A stretch of DNA of 64,000 bases. It comes from Streptomyces cinnabarinus. Its GTDB lineage: Bacteria; Actinomycetota; Actinomycetes; Streptomycetales; Streptomycetaceae. Every line of letters starts with the position of its first letter. Within the stretch, counting starts at the first letter, position 1. A program made the translations under genes and the position numbers. The stretch spans positions 5,022,001-5,086,000 of the forward strand of contig NZ_CP114413.1 of the NCBI RefSeq assembly GCF_027270315.1. Reading direction: 5' to 3'. A model generated the notes under the pieces. The model saw nothing but the letters and a program-made list of their open reading frames with translations, had not been told where the DNA came from and ran no database searches. Below are positions 46,470 to 54,661 of this stretch, piece by piece.

Positions 46470-47294
46470 GTGGCAGAACCAGTGGTGCGCATCCCGGATG
46501 CGAAGGTCGCTCTGTCGACGGCCTCGGTCTATCCGGAGTCGACGGCGACGGCCTTCGAGATCGCGGCGCGCCTCGGGTACGACGGCGTCGAGGTCATGGT
46601 GTGGACCGACCCCGTCAGCCAGGACATCGAGGCCCTGCGCCGGCTCAGCGACTACCACCGGATGCCGATCCTCGCCGTACACGCTCCCTGCCTGCTCATC
46701 ACCCAGCGCGTGTGGTCCACCGACCCCTGGACCAAGCTCCAGCGCGCCCAGGCGGCGGCCGAGAAGCTGGGCGCCAGTACGGTCGTCGTGCACCCGCCGT
46801 TCCGCTGGCAGCGTCAGTACGCGCGGGACTTCGTCGCCGGAATCTGGCGGATGGCGAACGAGACGGATGTGCGCTTCGCCGTCGAGAACATGTACCCCTG
46901 GCGCTACCGCGACCGCGAGATGCTCGCGTACGCCCCGGAGTGGGACGTCACGAAGGACGACTACCGTCACTTCACGGTCGATCTCAGCCACACGGCGACC
47001 GCCCGCACCGACGCCATTCATATGATCGACCGCATGGGTGACCGACTGGGACATGTGCACCTCGCCGACGGGCGCGGGTCCGCCAAGGACGAGCACCTGG
47101 TCCCCGGCCGCGGGACGCAGCCGTGCGCCGAGGTGCTGGAACGTCTCGCCCTGACCGGGTTCGACGGTCATGTCGTGATCGAGGTCAACACCCGCCGGGC
47201 CATGTCCAGCGCCGAGCGCGAGGCCGATCTCGCCGAGGCGCTCGCCTTCACCCGGCTCCATCTGGCCTCCGCCGTGAAGGTGCCCCGGCCGTGA
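46470..47294 (+). CDS. Sugar-phosphate isomerase/epimerase-like TIM-barrel protein
   Basis: The 274-residue protein matches the AP-endonuclease-2/xylose-isomerase-like TIM barrel: STASVYPESTATAFEIAARLGYDGVEVMVW, HAPCLLITQRVW, VRFAVENMYPW, TVDLSHTAT, HVHLADGRG. Metal ligands (E, D, H, E) are present along the barrel. Substrate unknown. The GTG at 46470 is seven nt after TACGCT. Its stop overlaps the TetR start (GTGA), so the two are coupled. Confidence 0.85.
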   Translation: MAEPVVRIPDAKVALSTASVYPESTATAFEIAARLGYDGVEVMVWTDPVSQDIEALRRLSDYHRMPILAVHAPCLLITQRVWSTDPWTKLQRAQAAAEKLGASTVVVHPPFRWQRQYARDFVAGIWRMANETDVRFAVENMYPWRYRDREMLAYAPEWDVTKDDYRHFTVDLSHTATARTDAIHMIDRMGDRLGHVHLADGRGSAKDEHLVPGRGTQPCAEVLERLALTGFDGHVVIEVNTRRAMSSAEREADLAEALAFTRLHLASAVKVPRP

Positions 47295-47902
47295 CCGACA
47301 CCGCCGCTCCGCGCCGGGGGCGGGGCCGCCGTACGCGCAGTGAGGCCGCCGACACCCGCGCCCGGATCCTGGCCGTGGCCCGCGAGGAGTTCTCCGAGCG
47401 CGGTTACGAGAAGACGTCCGTGCGCGGGATCGCCAAGGCGGCCGGTGTGGACTCCGCGCTGGTGCACCACTACTTCGGCACCAAGGAACAGATCTTCGAG
47501 GCGGCCGTGGAGGTCGCCTTCGCCCCCGCGTTCGAGGCCCGCGACACACTGCTCGAAGGTCCCCTGGACGGCGTGGGCGAGCGGCTCACCCGGATGATCT
47601 TCGGGCTCTGGGAGAACCCGGTGACGAGGGCCCCGCTGCTCGCGATCGTCCGCTCGGCGGTGAACAACGAGAGCGCGGCCGCCGTCTTCCGCAAGCTCAT
47701 CGCGGCCCAGTTGCTGCGCCGTATCGTCGAACAGCTCGACCTCCCCGACGCCGATCTGCGCACCGAACTCGCGGCCGCCCAGCTCGTGGGCGTCGCGATG
47801 CTGCGGTACGTCATCAAGATCGAGCCGATCGCGTCGACGGACGCCGAGCGGATCATCCAGCGGGTGGCCCCCGTCGTACAGGGGCACCTGACCAATCCCT
47901 GA
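47291..47902 (+). CDS. TetR-family regulator
   Basis: The 203-residue regulator has a TetR HTH (ARILAVAREEFSERGYEKTSVRGIAKAAGVDSALVHHYFGTKEQIF) and a C-terminal domain of the PsrA/TetR_C type (GLWENPVTRAPLLAIVRSA). It is translationally coupled to the isomerase gene (GTGA overlap), which may be its target or source of ligand. Its own DNA sites are unknown; a perfect dyad follows 30 nt downstream of the stop. Confidence 0.88.
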   Translation: MTDTAAPRRGRGRRTRSEAADTRARILAVAREEFSERGYEKTSVRGIAKAAGVDSALVHHYFGTKEQIFEAAVEVAFAPAFEARDTLLEGPLDGVGERLTRMIFGLWENPVTRAPLLAIVRSAVNNESAAAVFRKLIAAQLLRRIVEQLDLPDADLRTELAAAQLVGVAMLRYVIKIEPIASTDAERIIQRVAPVVQGHLTNP

Positions 47903-47932
47903 GGCCCGGCGAGCGAGACGTGCGTCCCGTAT

Positions 47933-47951
47933 TCCGGACAACGTGTCCGGA
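47933..47951. terminator. Perfect 8-bp dyad after tetR gene
   Basis: TCCGGACA-ACG-TGTCCGGA sits between the TetR stop and ilvD. It is a likely terminator hairpin, but a TetR operator before ilvD is also possible. Confidence 0.5.
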
Positions 47952-48010
47952 CCCTGGATGACCGGCGTACGCTCGATATCAGCCCTATCTGTCTGAAGGA
48001 GCGAGCGACG

Positions 48011-49864
48011 ATGCCCGAGCTGAGGTCCCGCACAGTCACCCACGGCCGCAACATGGCGGGCGCCCGCGCCCTTATGCGCGCCTCCGGTGTACCGGGTGCG
48101 GACATCGGCCGTAAGCCGATCATCGCCGTCGCGAACTCCTTCACCGAGTTCGTGCCGGGCCACACCCACCTCCAGCCGGTCGGCCGGATCGTCAGCGAGG
48201 CGATCGTCGAGGCGGGCGGCATCGCCCGCGAGTTCAACACGATCGCGGTGGACGACGGCATCGCGATGGGGCACGGGGGGATGCTGTACTCGCTCCCGTC
48301 CCGCGACCTGATCGCGGACTCGGTCGAGTACATGGTCGAGGCCCACTGCGCCGACGCCCTGATCTGCATCTCCAACTGCGACAAGATCACCCCGGGCATG
48401 CTGAACGCCGCCCTGCGGCTGAACATCCCCACGGTCTTCGTCTCCGGCGGCCCGATGGAGTCCGGCCGCGCGACGCTGGTCGACGGCACGGTCCGTACGC
48501 TCGACCTGGTCGACGCGATCTCCGACGCCGTGAACGACAAGATCTCGGACGAGGACATCCTCCGCATCGAGGAGAACGCCTGTCCGACCTGCGGCTCCTG
48601 TTCCGGCATGTTCACCGCCAACTCGATGAACTGCCTGACCGAGGCCATCGGCCTCTCCCTGCCCGGCAACGGCTCGGTCCTGGCCACGCACACCGCGCGC
48701 AAGCGGCTCTACGTCGACGCCGCGCGCACGGTCATGGACATCACCCGCCGCTACTACGAGCAGGACGACGAGACGGTCCTGCCCCGCTCGATCGCCACCT
48801 TCGCGGCCTTCGAGAACGCCATGGCCCTGGACATCGCCATGGGCGGCTCCACCAACACGATCCTGCACCTGCTGGCCGCCGCCCAGGAGGCGGGCGTGCC
48901 CTTCGGCCTCGACGAGATCAACGCGGTCTCGCTCCGGGTGCCGTGCCTGGCGAAGGTCGCGCCGAACGTCGCCAAGAACCGCACGTACTACATGGAGGAC
49001 GTGCACCGCGCGGGCGGCATCCCCGCCCTGCTGGGCGAGTTGCACCGCGCGGGCCTCCTGAACGAGGACGTGAACTCGGTCCACAGCCCGTCCCTCGCCG
49101 ACTGGCTCAAGACCTGGGACGTCCGCGGCGGCTCGCCGTCCCCCGAGGCCGTCGAGTTGTGGCACGCGGCCCCCGGCTGCGTCCGCTCCGCCGAGGCCTT
49201 CTCCCAGTCCGAGCGCTGGGACTCCCTGGACGAGGACGCCGAGGGCGGCTGCATCCGCTCCGCCGAGCACGCGTACTCCAAGGACGGCGGCCTCGCGGTC
49301 CTCAAGGGCAACCTGGCGGTCGACGGCTGCGTGGTGAAGACGGCCGGTGTCGACGAGTCGATCTGGACCTTCGAGGGCCCGGCGGTCGTCTGTGAGTCGC
49401 AGGAGGAGGCCGTCCAGAAGATCCTGACCCAGCAGGTCAAGGAGGGCGACGTCGTCGTCATCCGCTACGAGGGCCCCAAGGGCGGCCCCGGTATGCAGGA
49501 GATGCTCTACCCGACCTCGTACCTCAAGGGCCGCGGCCTGGGCAAGGCCTGCGCGCTGATCACCGACGGCCGCTTCTCCGGCGGCACTTCGGGCCTCTCG
49601 ATCGGCCACGCCTCGCCCGAGGCGGCGGGCGGCGGCACCATCGCCCTCGTCGAGGACGGCGACCGCATCCGCATCGACATCCCCAACCGCACGATCGAGC
49701 TGCTCGTCGAGGACGGGGAACTCGCCCGCCGTGAGCAGGCGTTGAACGGCGTGTACGCCCCCAAGAACCGCGAACGCAAGGTGTCGGCGGCGCTTCGGGC
49801 CTACGCGGCGATGGCGACGAGCGCGGACAAGGGCGCGGTCCGGGACGTCAGCAAGCTGGGCTGA
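48011..49864 (+). CDS. ilvD: Dihydroxy-acid dehydratase
   Basis: IlvD, an Fe-S enzyme of branched-chain amino-acid synthesis, converts dihydroxy-acids to 2-keto acids. The 617-residue protein has CISNCDKITPGMLNA and CPTCGSCSGMFTANSMNC cluster-binding stretches, and GRFSGGTSGLSIGHASPEA. The ATG has GAAGGAGCG 5-9 nt upstream. It stands alone; ilvBNC are elsewhere, and no attenuator or leader peptide is evident before it. Confidence 0.97.
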   Translation: MPELRSRTVTHGRNMAGARALMRASGVPGADIGRKPIIAVANSFTEFVPGHTHLQPVGRIVSEAIVEAGGIAREFNTIAVDDGIAMGHGGMLYSLPSRDLIADSVEYMVEAHCADALICISNCDKITPGMLNAALRLNIPTVFVSGGPMESGRATLVDGTVRTLDLVDAISDAVNDKISDEDILRIEENACPTCGSCSGMFTANSMNCLTEAIGLSLPGNGSVLATHTARKRLYVDAARTVMDITRRYYEQDDETVLPRSIATFAAFENAMALDIAMGGSTNTILHLLAAAQEAGVPFGLDEINAVSLRVPCLAKVAPNVAKNRTYYMEDVHRAGGIPALLGELHRAGLLNEDVNSVHSPSLADWLKTWDVRGGSPSPEAVELWHAAPGCVRSAEAFSQSERWDSLDEDAEGGCIRSAEHAYSKDGGLAVLKGNLAVDGCVVKTAGVDESIWTFEGPAVVCESQEEAVQKILTQQVKEGDVVVIRYEGPKGGPGMQEMLYPTSYLKGRGLGKACALITDGRFSGGTSGLSIGHASPEAAGGGTIALVEDGDRIRIDIPNRTIELLVEDGELARREQALNGVYAPKNRERKVSAALRAYAAMATSADKGAVRDVSKLG

Positions 49865-49878
49865 GACCTGAACTGTCG

Positions 49879-49908
49879 GGGCCGCCTCCAGTTGGCTGGG
49901 GGCGGCCC
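49879..49908. terminator. Bidirectional terminator after ilvD
   Basis: GGGCCGCC plus TCC (49879-49889) pairs with GGG plus GGCGGCCC (49898-49908) around an 8-nt loop; TT follows. It lies between ilvD and the convergent kinase gene. Confidence 0.75.
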
Positions 49909-49917
49909 TTCGTCATG

Positions 49918-52014
49918 TCACCAGTTGGAGGGGTTGCGGGCGCTTACGGCGAAGACCGAGCCGTTGGGGGCGGAGGCGTAGATGTGGCCCCCGACGATCA
50001 CCGGGTCGGGCAGTCTGGCCGCGACCTGGTCCGGCTTCGAACCGAGCCGCGGGGGCGTCTGCCCCGCGAGCCTGCCGTCCCGGGCGTCCAGGGCGAGCAG
50101 CCGTCCGTCCAGGGCGGTGAAGAACACATGCCGCTCGTCGGTCACCGGGGTCGACCCCCGGGTCACCCCGGTCTCCGTGCTCCACCGCTGTCGGCGCGCG
50201 TCCATGTCGACGGCCACCAGTGATCCGCCGTTGCCCAGGAGATAGACGACGTCCCCGCGCACGGTGCCTTCGGGCTGCTGGACCGGCACGGGCAGCTTCA
50301 CGCGCACGGACTCCTTGGTGTCGGGCGAGTAGCGGACCACGCTCGTCGCGTCCTCGTAGACCTTGCCGAGGGCGACGAAGCAGACGGACCCGTCGGCCGT
50401 TCCGACGGGCTTCAGCGCGCCGTCCAGCAAGGCGTCCCACCGCACGTCACCGGTGTCGGGCTCCACGGCTGTGACGCGCGTGGTCGCGTCGTCCGGGGAC
50501 CTGCTGATCGCGTAGGCCAGCGGGTCGCCGGGAAAGGAGGCGAAGTAGGGCAGCTCATGGCCGGGGACGTGGTGGCTCCACAGCGGCGCGCCGGTCGCGC
50601 CGTCCACCCCGCTGACCGCGCCGTCGGTGCGGGTGAGCAGGAGGCTGCCGCCCGCGTACGTGAGCCCGCTGTACGGAGGCACGTCCCGCTGCCACTTGGG
50701 CTTGCCCGTGGCCGGGTCGAGCGCCTTCAGGCTGCGGCTGAGGTCCAGCCAGGGCTGTACGAGGCCGCCGGTGACGGCAGGTGGGCCGACCCGGGTGCCG
50801 GCAACGGCGTGCCGCCACAGCACCCGTCCGTCGAGGGGGTCGAGGGCGAACACCACACCGGACTGCGCGCAGAGCAACTTGCCCGCCCCGTACGAACACT
50901 GGGGCACGGTGGCCGACCCCGAGACCGAGGCGGTCTCCCACTTGCTGAACCCGGCCGAGGTCTTACCGGTGCCGTTCCCCGCCGGCGCCGGTTCGTCGCC
51001 CGCCATCCGGACCGCCGTGAACGCCCCGCCGACGACGAGCGCCAGCACGGCTGCTGTCAGGGCCGCCCGTCGGCCCCGGAGCCTCCCGCGGCGCCGCCGC
51101 GTCTCCGGCTTCTCGGCGGGGACCCGGGGAGCGCCGGGCTCCTCGCTCGTCCGCTGAGCCGGAATGAACGCCTGCGTGTCGTACGAGGCCGCCACCGACC
51201 GCAGCTCACGCATCAACTCGTCCGGCGTGGGCCGGTCCTCGGGCTCCTTGGCGAGACAACGGACGATCAGCGGCGCGAGATTCTCCGGCACCCCGGTCAG
51301 ATCCGGCTCGTCATGGACGACTTGGTACGCGACGACATACGGGCTGTCGGAGTCGAACGGCCCCCGTCCCGTCGCCGCGTGCACCATCACCGACCCCAGC
51401 GCGAAGATGTCGGCGGCGGGCCCCACCTCCCGCGGCCGCCGGAACTGCTCGGGCGCCATGAACGGCGGCGTCCCGATCAACTTCCCGGTCTCGGTCCGCA
51501 GTTCGCTGTCCTTTGGCCGAGAAATGCCGAAGTCGATGACCTTTGGACCGTCCTCGGCGAGCAGCACGTTGCTCGGCTTCAGATCCCGGTGCACGACCCC
51601 CACACGGTGGATGTCACGCAGCGCCTCCGCCAGCCCGGCCATCAGCCGACGCAACTGCTCCGGGGTCATGGCGCCGTTCCGCTTCACCTGGTCGGAGAGC
51701 GTCGGACCGGGGATGAACAGCGTGGCCATCCAGGGCCGTTCGGCATCCGGATCGGCGTCCACGACGGACGCGGTGAAGGCACCGCTGACCTTCCGAGCCG
51801 CCGCTATCTCCTGCCGGAAACGCCCCCTGAACTCGCGGTCCCTGGCGAACTCGGCATGCACGACCTTCACCGCGAGCTTCATCCCCGAGGTGCTGCGCGC
51901 CAGATGCACGACACCCATGCCGCCGGAGCCCAGGCAGGACTCAAGACGGTAGTGACCGGCGTACTCGGGAAGTTCCGCTTCCGCGCCCGCTCCGGCGTTC
52001 CGCTGTGGCGCCAT
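49918..52014 (-). CDS. Membrane Ser/Thr kinase with extracellular PQQ propeller
   Basis: The 698-residue PknB-type kinase has a kinase domain (residues about 20-275; GSGGMGVVHLA, HRDLKPSNVLL near residue 140, DFGIS, APEQF), a linker, one membrane helix (about 318-338) and an outside PQQ-like beta-propeller (about 360-698; repeats such as LDPLDGRVLWRHAV, GATGAPLWSHHV). The propeller probably senses an external signal. Divergent from three SH3-like genes with a shared dyad in the promoter region. Ligand and substrates unknown. Confidence 0.93.
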   Translation of the reverse strand: MAPQRNAGAGAEAELPEYAGHYRLESCLGSGGMGVVHLARSTSGMKLAVKVVHAEFARDREFRGRFRQEIAAARKVSGAFTASVVDADPDAERPWMATLFIPGPTLSDQVKRNGAMTPEQLRRLMAGLAEALRDIHRVGVVHRDLKPSNVLLAEDGPKVIDFGISRPKDSELRTETGKLIGTPPFMAPEQFRRPREVGPAADIFALGSVMVHAATGRGPFDSDSPYVVAYQVVHDEPDLTGVPENLAPLIVRCLAKEPEDRPTPDELMRELRSVAASYDTQAFIPAQRTSEEPGAPRVPAEKPETRRRRGRLRGRRAALTAAVLALVVGGAFTAVRMAGDEPAPAGNGTGKTSAGFSKWETASVSGSATVPQCSYGAGKLLCAQSGVVFALDPLDGRVLWRHAVAGTRVGPPAVTGGLVQPWLDLSRSLKALDPATGKPKWQRDVPPYSGLTYAGGSLLLTRTDGAVSGVDGATGAPLWSHHVPGHELPYFASFPGDPLAYAISRSPDDATTRVTAVEPDTGDVRWDALLDGALKPVGTADGSVCFVALGKVYEDATSVVRYSPDTKESVRVKLPVPVQQPEGTVRGDVVYLLGNGGSLVAVDMDARRQRWSTETGVTRGSTPVTDERHVFFTALDGRLLALDARDGRLAGQTPPRLGSKPDQVAARLPDPVIVGGHIYASAPNGSVFAVSARNPSNW

Positions 52015-52080
52015 GGGACCACCCCCGTGCTGTTCGTCCGCGCGCGCGACGCACGGAGCCTAGTCGATGATTCGTACGGG

Positions 52081-52105
52081 GCAGAGGCGGCTTGCTAGCC
52101 TCTGC
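52081..52105. promoter_or_regulatory. Perfect dyad in kinase/SH3 divergent promoter
   Basis: GCAGAGGC (52081-52088) and GCCTCTGC (52098-52105) are separated by 9 bp. TAGCCT (52096-52101), a possible -10, lies across the right half, so a bound regulator could block it. Confidence 0.45.
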
Positions 52106-52196
52106 GTGCGAATTGCGTACGCGTGTTTCGTGGCGTGATCCGGGGGAATCATCGGGGCCCCATGGCAGCCATGGGGTTCAACGGGGGAGGTCTTTC

Positions 52197-52529
52197 ATGT
52201 CTGTTGACCGTGTCGACGAAGTGTCCGAGGCACAGAGCGGAGACGCGACGGAGGCAGTCGCCATGGCCGCCGAGGCGGTGCGCTACTACCCGGTCGCGCC
52301 GGGCGTCCGCCTGAACGTGCGCAGTGGCCCCGGCACCAACTACCCGGTCACACGCATCCTGTCCGAGGGCGTCAAGGTCCCGATCTACTGCCAGTCACCG
52401 GGTACGACGGTGACCGGCCCCTACGGCACGTCGAACATCTGGGACAACATCGCCAACGGCGAGTTCGTCTCGGACGCGTATGTGAAAACGGGCAGCGACG
52501 GCTACGTCCGACCGCGCTGCTCGCTCTGA
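52197..52529 (+). CDS. SH3-like mini-protein 1 without signal peptide
   Basis: The 110-residue protein ends in a bacterial SH3 domain (PVAPGVRLNVRSGPGTNYPVTRIL ... YCQSPGTTVTGPYGTSNIWDNI) with two cysteines. Its N-terminus, MSVDRVDEVSEAQSGDATEA then VAMAAEAVRYY, lacks a hydrophobic core, unlike its two neighbours, and looks like a detached leader. The ATG at 52197 has GGGGGAGG 6 nt upstream. First of three tandem copies; see the next two entries. Confidence 0.75.
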   Translation: MSVDRVDEVSEAQSGDATEAVAMAAEAVRYYPVAPGVRLNVRSGPGTNYPVTRILSEGVKVPIYCQSPGTTVTGPYGTSNIWDNIANGEFVSDAYVKTGSDGYVRPRCSL

Positions 52530-52554
52530 CCGTTGCTGATCCTGGAGTTCGTCC

Positions 52555-52896
52555 ATGGCCCGTCGTAGACGCATTGCCATCCTTCTCACCGCTGCCGCGG
52601 GCGCGTTCCTCCTGCTCCTCGGCGTATCGCCCACGGCCACCGCGGCCTACCGCACCTACGAGGTCGCTCCGGGCGTCCGTCTCAACGTCCGCAGCGGCCC
52701 CGGCACGGGATACAACATCCTGCGGGTCCTGCCCGCCGGCTCCCATGTGCTGATCTACTGCCAGACGCCGGGTACGACGGTGACCGGCCCCTACGGCACG
52801 TCGAACATCTGGGACAACATCAGCAACGGCGAGTTCGTCTCGGACGCGTATGTGAACACCGGCAGCGACGGCTATGTGGCCTCCCGCTGCGGCTGA
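52555..52896 (+). CDS. SH3-like mini-protein 2, secreted
   Basis: The 113-residue protein has a signal peptide (MARRRRIAILLTAAAGAFLL then LLGVSPTATAAYRTYE, cleavage near residue 30) and the same SH3 domain as its neighbours, with conserved Cys. A stretch of about 110 nt (52752-52860) is about 95% identical to gene 1 (52382-52490), so the copies are recent or converted. Confidence 0.82.
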   Translation: MARRRRIAILLTAAAGAFLLLLGVSPTATAAYRTYEVAPGVRLNVRSGPGTGYNILRVLPAGSHVLIYCQTPGTTVTGPYGTSNIWDNISNGEFVSDAYVNTGSDGYVASRCG

Positions 52897-52939
52897 CCCC
52901 CACAGAAGCTGACCCCCACAGAAAAGGAACCCGAACCAC

Positions 52940-53281
52940 ATGACCTCGCGCGGTCGTAGATCCCTCCTCCTCGCCGGCGCCGCCACCGGCGCCTTCCTCA
53001 TGGTCCTCGGCATCTCGCCGACGGCCAGCGCCGCCACGTATTACGACGTCGCTCCGGGCGTCCAGCTCAATGTGCGCCGGGGCCCGGGTACGCAGTACGC
53101 CATCGTGCGCCAGCTGCCCGTGGGCGCCAAGGTCGCGATCTACTGCCAGACGCCGGGCGAGACCGTGACCGGCACGTACGGCACCAGCAACATCTGGGAC
53201 AACATCTCCAGCGGCGAGTACATCGCGGACGCGTATGTGAAGACGGGCACCGACGGCTACATCCGTCCGCGCTGCGCCTGA
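52940..53281 (+). CDS. SH3-like mini-protein 3, secreted
   Basis: The 113-residue protein has a signal peptide (MTSRGRRSLLLAGAATGAFL then MVLGISPTASAATYYD) and the SH3 domain with AIYCQTPGETVTGTYG. It is more diverged from the first two than they are from each other. Bacterial SH3 domains usually bind peptidoglycan stems; no catalytic partner domain is present. Confidence 0.82.
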   Translation: MTSRGRRSLLLAGAATGAFLMVLGISPTASAATYYDVAPGVQLNVRRGPGTQYAIVRQLPVGAKVAIYCQTPGETVTGTYGTSNIWDNISSGEYIADAYVKTGTDGYIRPRCA

Positions 53282-53324
53282 ACCCCTTCGGAGGCCCCCG
53301 GCCGGGCGGAGCCATAATCGACGC

Positions 53325-53819
53325 GTGAGCGACGAGAACGGCACCCCAGACCCGGCCGCGGGCCCCCGGCCCGAGCCCATCCGCTTCTTCGGCACGACCT
53401 GGGTCGACCACAGCGGCGGCTACCCGGCCCGCCGCGTCGGCGTCGCCGTCGGCGCGCTCGCCGCCGCGGTGGTCGCCTGCCTGGTCCTCCGCTTCGCCTA
53501 TCAGGGCCTCCAGATCGCCGCGGTCGGCGGCTTCGTCACGGTCCTGATGGTCGTGATGTTCGCGATCTGCAGCGCCCTCGCCTTCCGCAACACCTGGGAC
53601 GGCTTCACCCGGCGCCCCGACCCCGCCCGCCAGGCGTCCCTCCGCGGCCTGCTCACCATCGGCTTCGTCGGCTCCCTCCTCGCCTACTTCTTCCGCGCCC
53701 TCACCGAGGCTCCCGGCGAGAAGCTCCACCGCGAGGAGTACGAGAGCGCAGTTCAGCAGTACGAGAAGCGCACCAAGCGCCGCTCGGGCAACCCGTCGAA
53801 GAAGCGCCGCCACTCCTGA
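53325..53819 (+). CDS. Membrane protein of unknown function
   Basis: A 164-residue protein with four hydrophobic segments (about residues 38-60, 65-95, 115-135) and a basic, His/Arg/Lys-rich tail ending KRTKRRSGNPSKKRRHS. GTG start at 53325. The family is not recognised; it has typical Streptomyces conserved-membrane-protein composition. Confidence 0.6.
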   Translation: MSDENGTPDPAAGPRPEPIRFFGTTWVDHSGGYPARRVGVAVGALAAAVVACLVLRFAYQGLQIAAVGGFVTVLMVVMFAICSALAFRNTWDGFTRRPDPARQASLRGLLTIGFVGSLLAYFFRALTEAPGEKLHREEYESAVQQYEKRTKRRSGNPSKKRRHS

Positions 53820-53893
53820 ACCGCCCTCCCGGCCGGCCCTCTCTTACTCAAATCCCATCGCCCCACGCCCCACCCGCCGTCCACCATGGCCCC

Positions 53894-54661
53894 ATGACGG
53901 CAGCCTCCTTCCACCCCGGCCGCGCCCACTCCTTCAACGCCGCAGCGGCCCAGTACGCCGCCAACCGCCCCTCCTACCCACCCGCCCTCCTGGACGCCGT
54001 CGAGGAACTCGCCGGCCGCCCGCTCGCCGGGGCGCGGGTCGTGGACATCGGCGCCGGTACGGGCATCGCCACCGCGCTGCTGCACGCCCGCGGCGCCGAC
54101 GTCATCGCCGTGGAACCCGGCGACGGCATGGCCGTCCAGTTCCGCCGGGCGCACCCGGACGTCCCCATCGTCCGCGGCGACGGCAACGCCCTGCCCCTCG
54201 CCGACTCCAGCGCCGACCTCCTCACCAGCGCCCAGGCCTGGCACTGGACCGACCCGGCCCGCGCGATCCCCGAGGCCCTGCGCGTCCTGCGTCCCGGCGG
54301 CGCGCTCGCCCTGTGGTGGAACACCTACGCCCTCGACATCCCCTGGATCGCCGCCCAGGCCGAGCGCATCCAGAGCCACTTCGGCATCGACCCCGTCGTG
54401 GAGAAGAGCGGCACCGGCAGCCGCGCCGCCGACCCCGACGGCCGCCTCGACTTCACCCGGCGCGTGGTCCGCTGGAGCCGCCGCGTCCCCGTCGACACCC
54501 ACCTGGCCAACCTCGGCAGCCACTCGATCTTCCTGGTCCACGGCGAGGAGGCGAGCACCACCTTCCTCACCGAGGAGCGCACCCGTCTGCTGGCCGCCTT
54601 CCCCGAGGGCACCGTCGAGGAGACCTACGACGTCGACCTCCTGGTCGCCACCAAGCCATAA
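53894..54661 (+). CDS. Class I SAM-dependent methyltransferase
   Basis: The 255-residue protein has the SAM-binding motif VVDIGAGTGIATALL (about residues 48-62), the acidic VIAVEPGDGM and a Methyltransf_11-type LTSAQAWHWTDPARAIPEALRVLRPGGALALWW. The N-terminal HSFNAAAAQYAANRPSYP helix is of the small-molecule methyltransferase kind. Substrate unknown. Its end overlaps the SulP gene by 37 nt. Confidence 0.85.
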   Translation: MTAASFHPGRAHSFNAAAAQYAANRPSYPPALLDAVEELAGRPLAGARVVDIGAGTGIATALLHARGADVIAVEPGDGMAVQFRRAHPDVPIVRGDGNALPLADSSADLLTSAQAWHWTDPARAIPEALRVLRPGGALALWWNTYALDIPWIAAQAERIQSHFGIDPVVEKSGTGSRAADPDGRLDFTRRVVRWSRRVPVDTHLANLGSHSIFLVHGEEASTTFLTEERTRLLAAFPEGTVEETYDVDLLVATKP

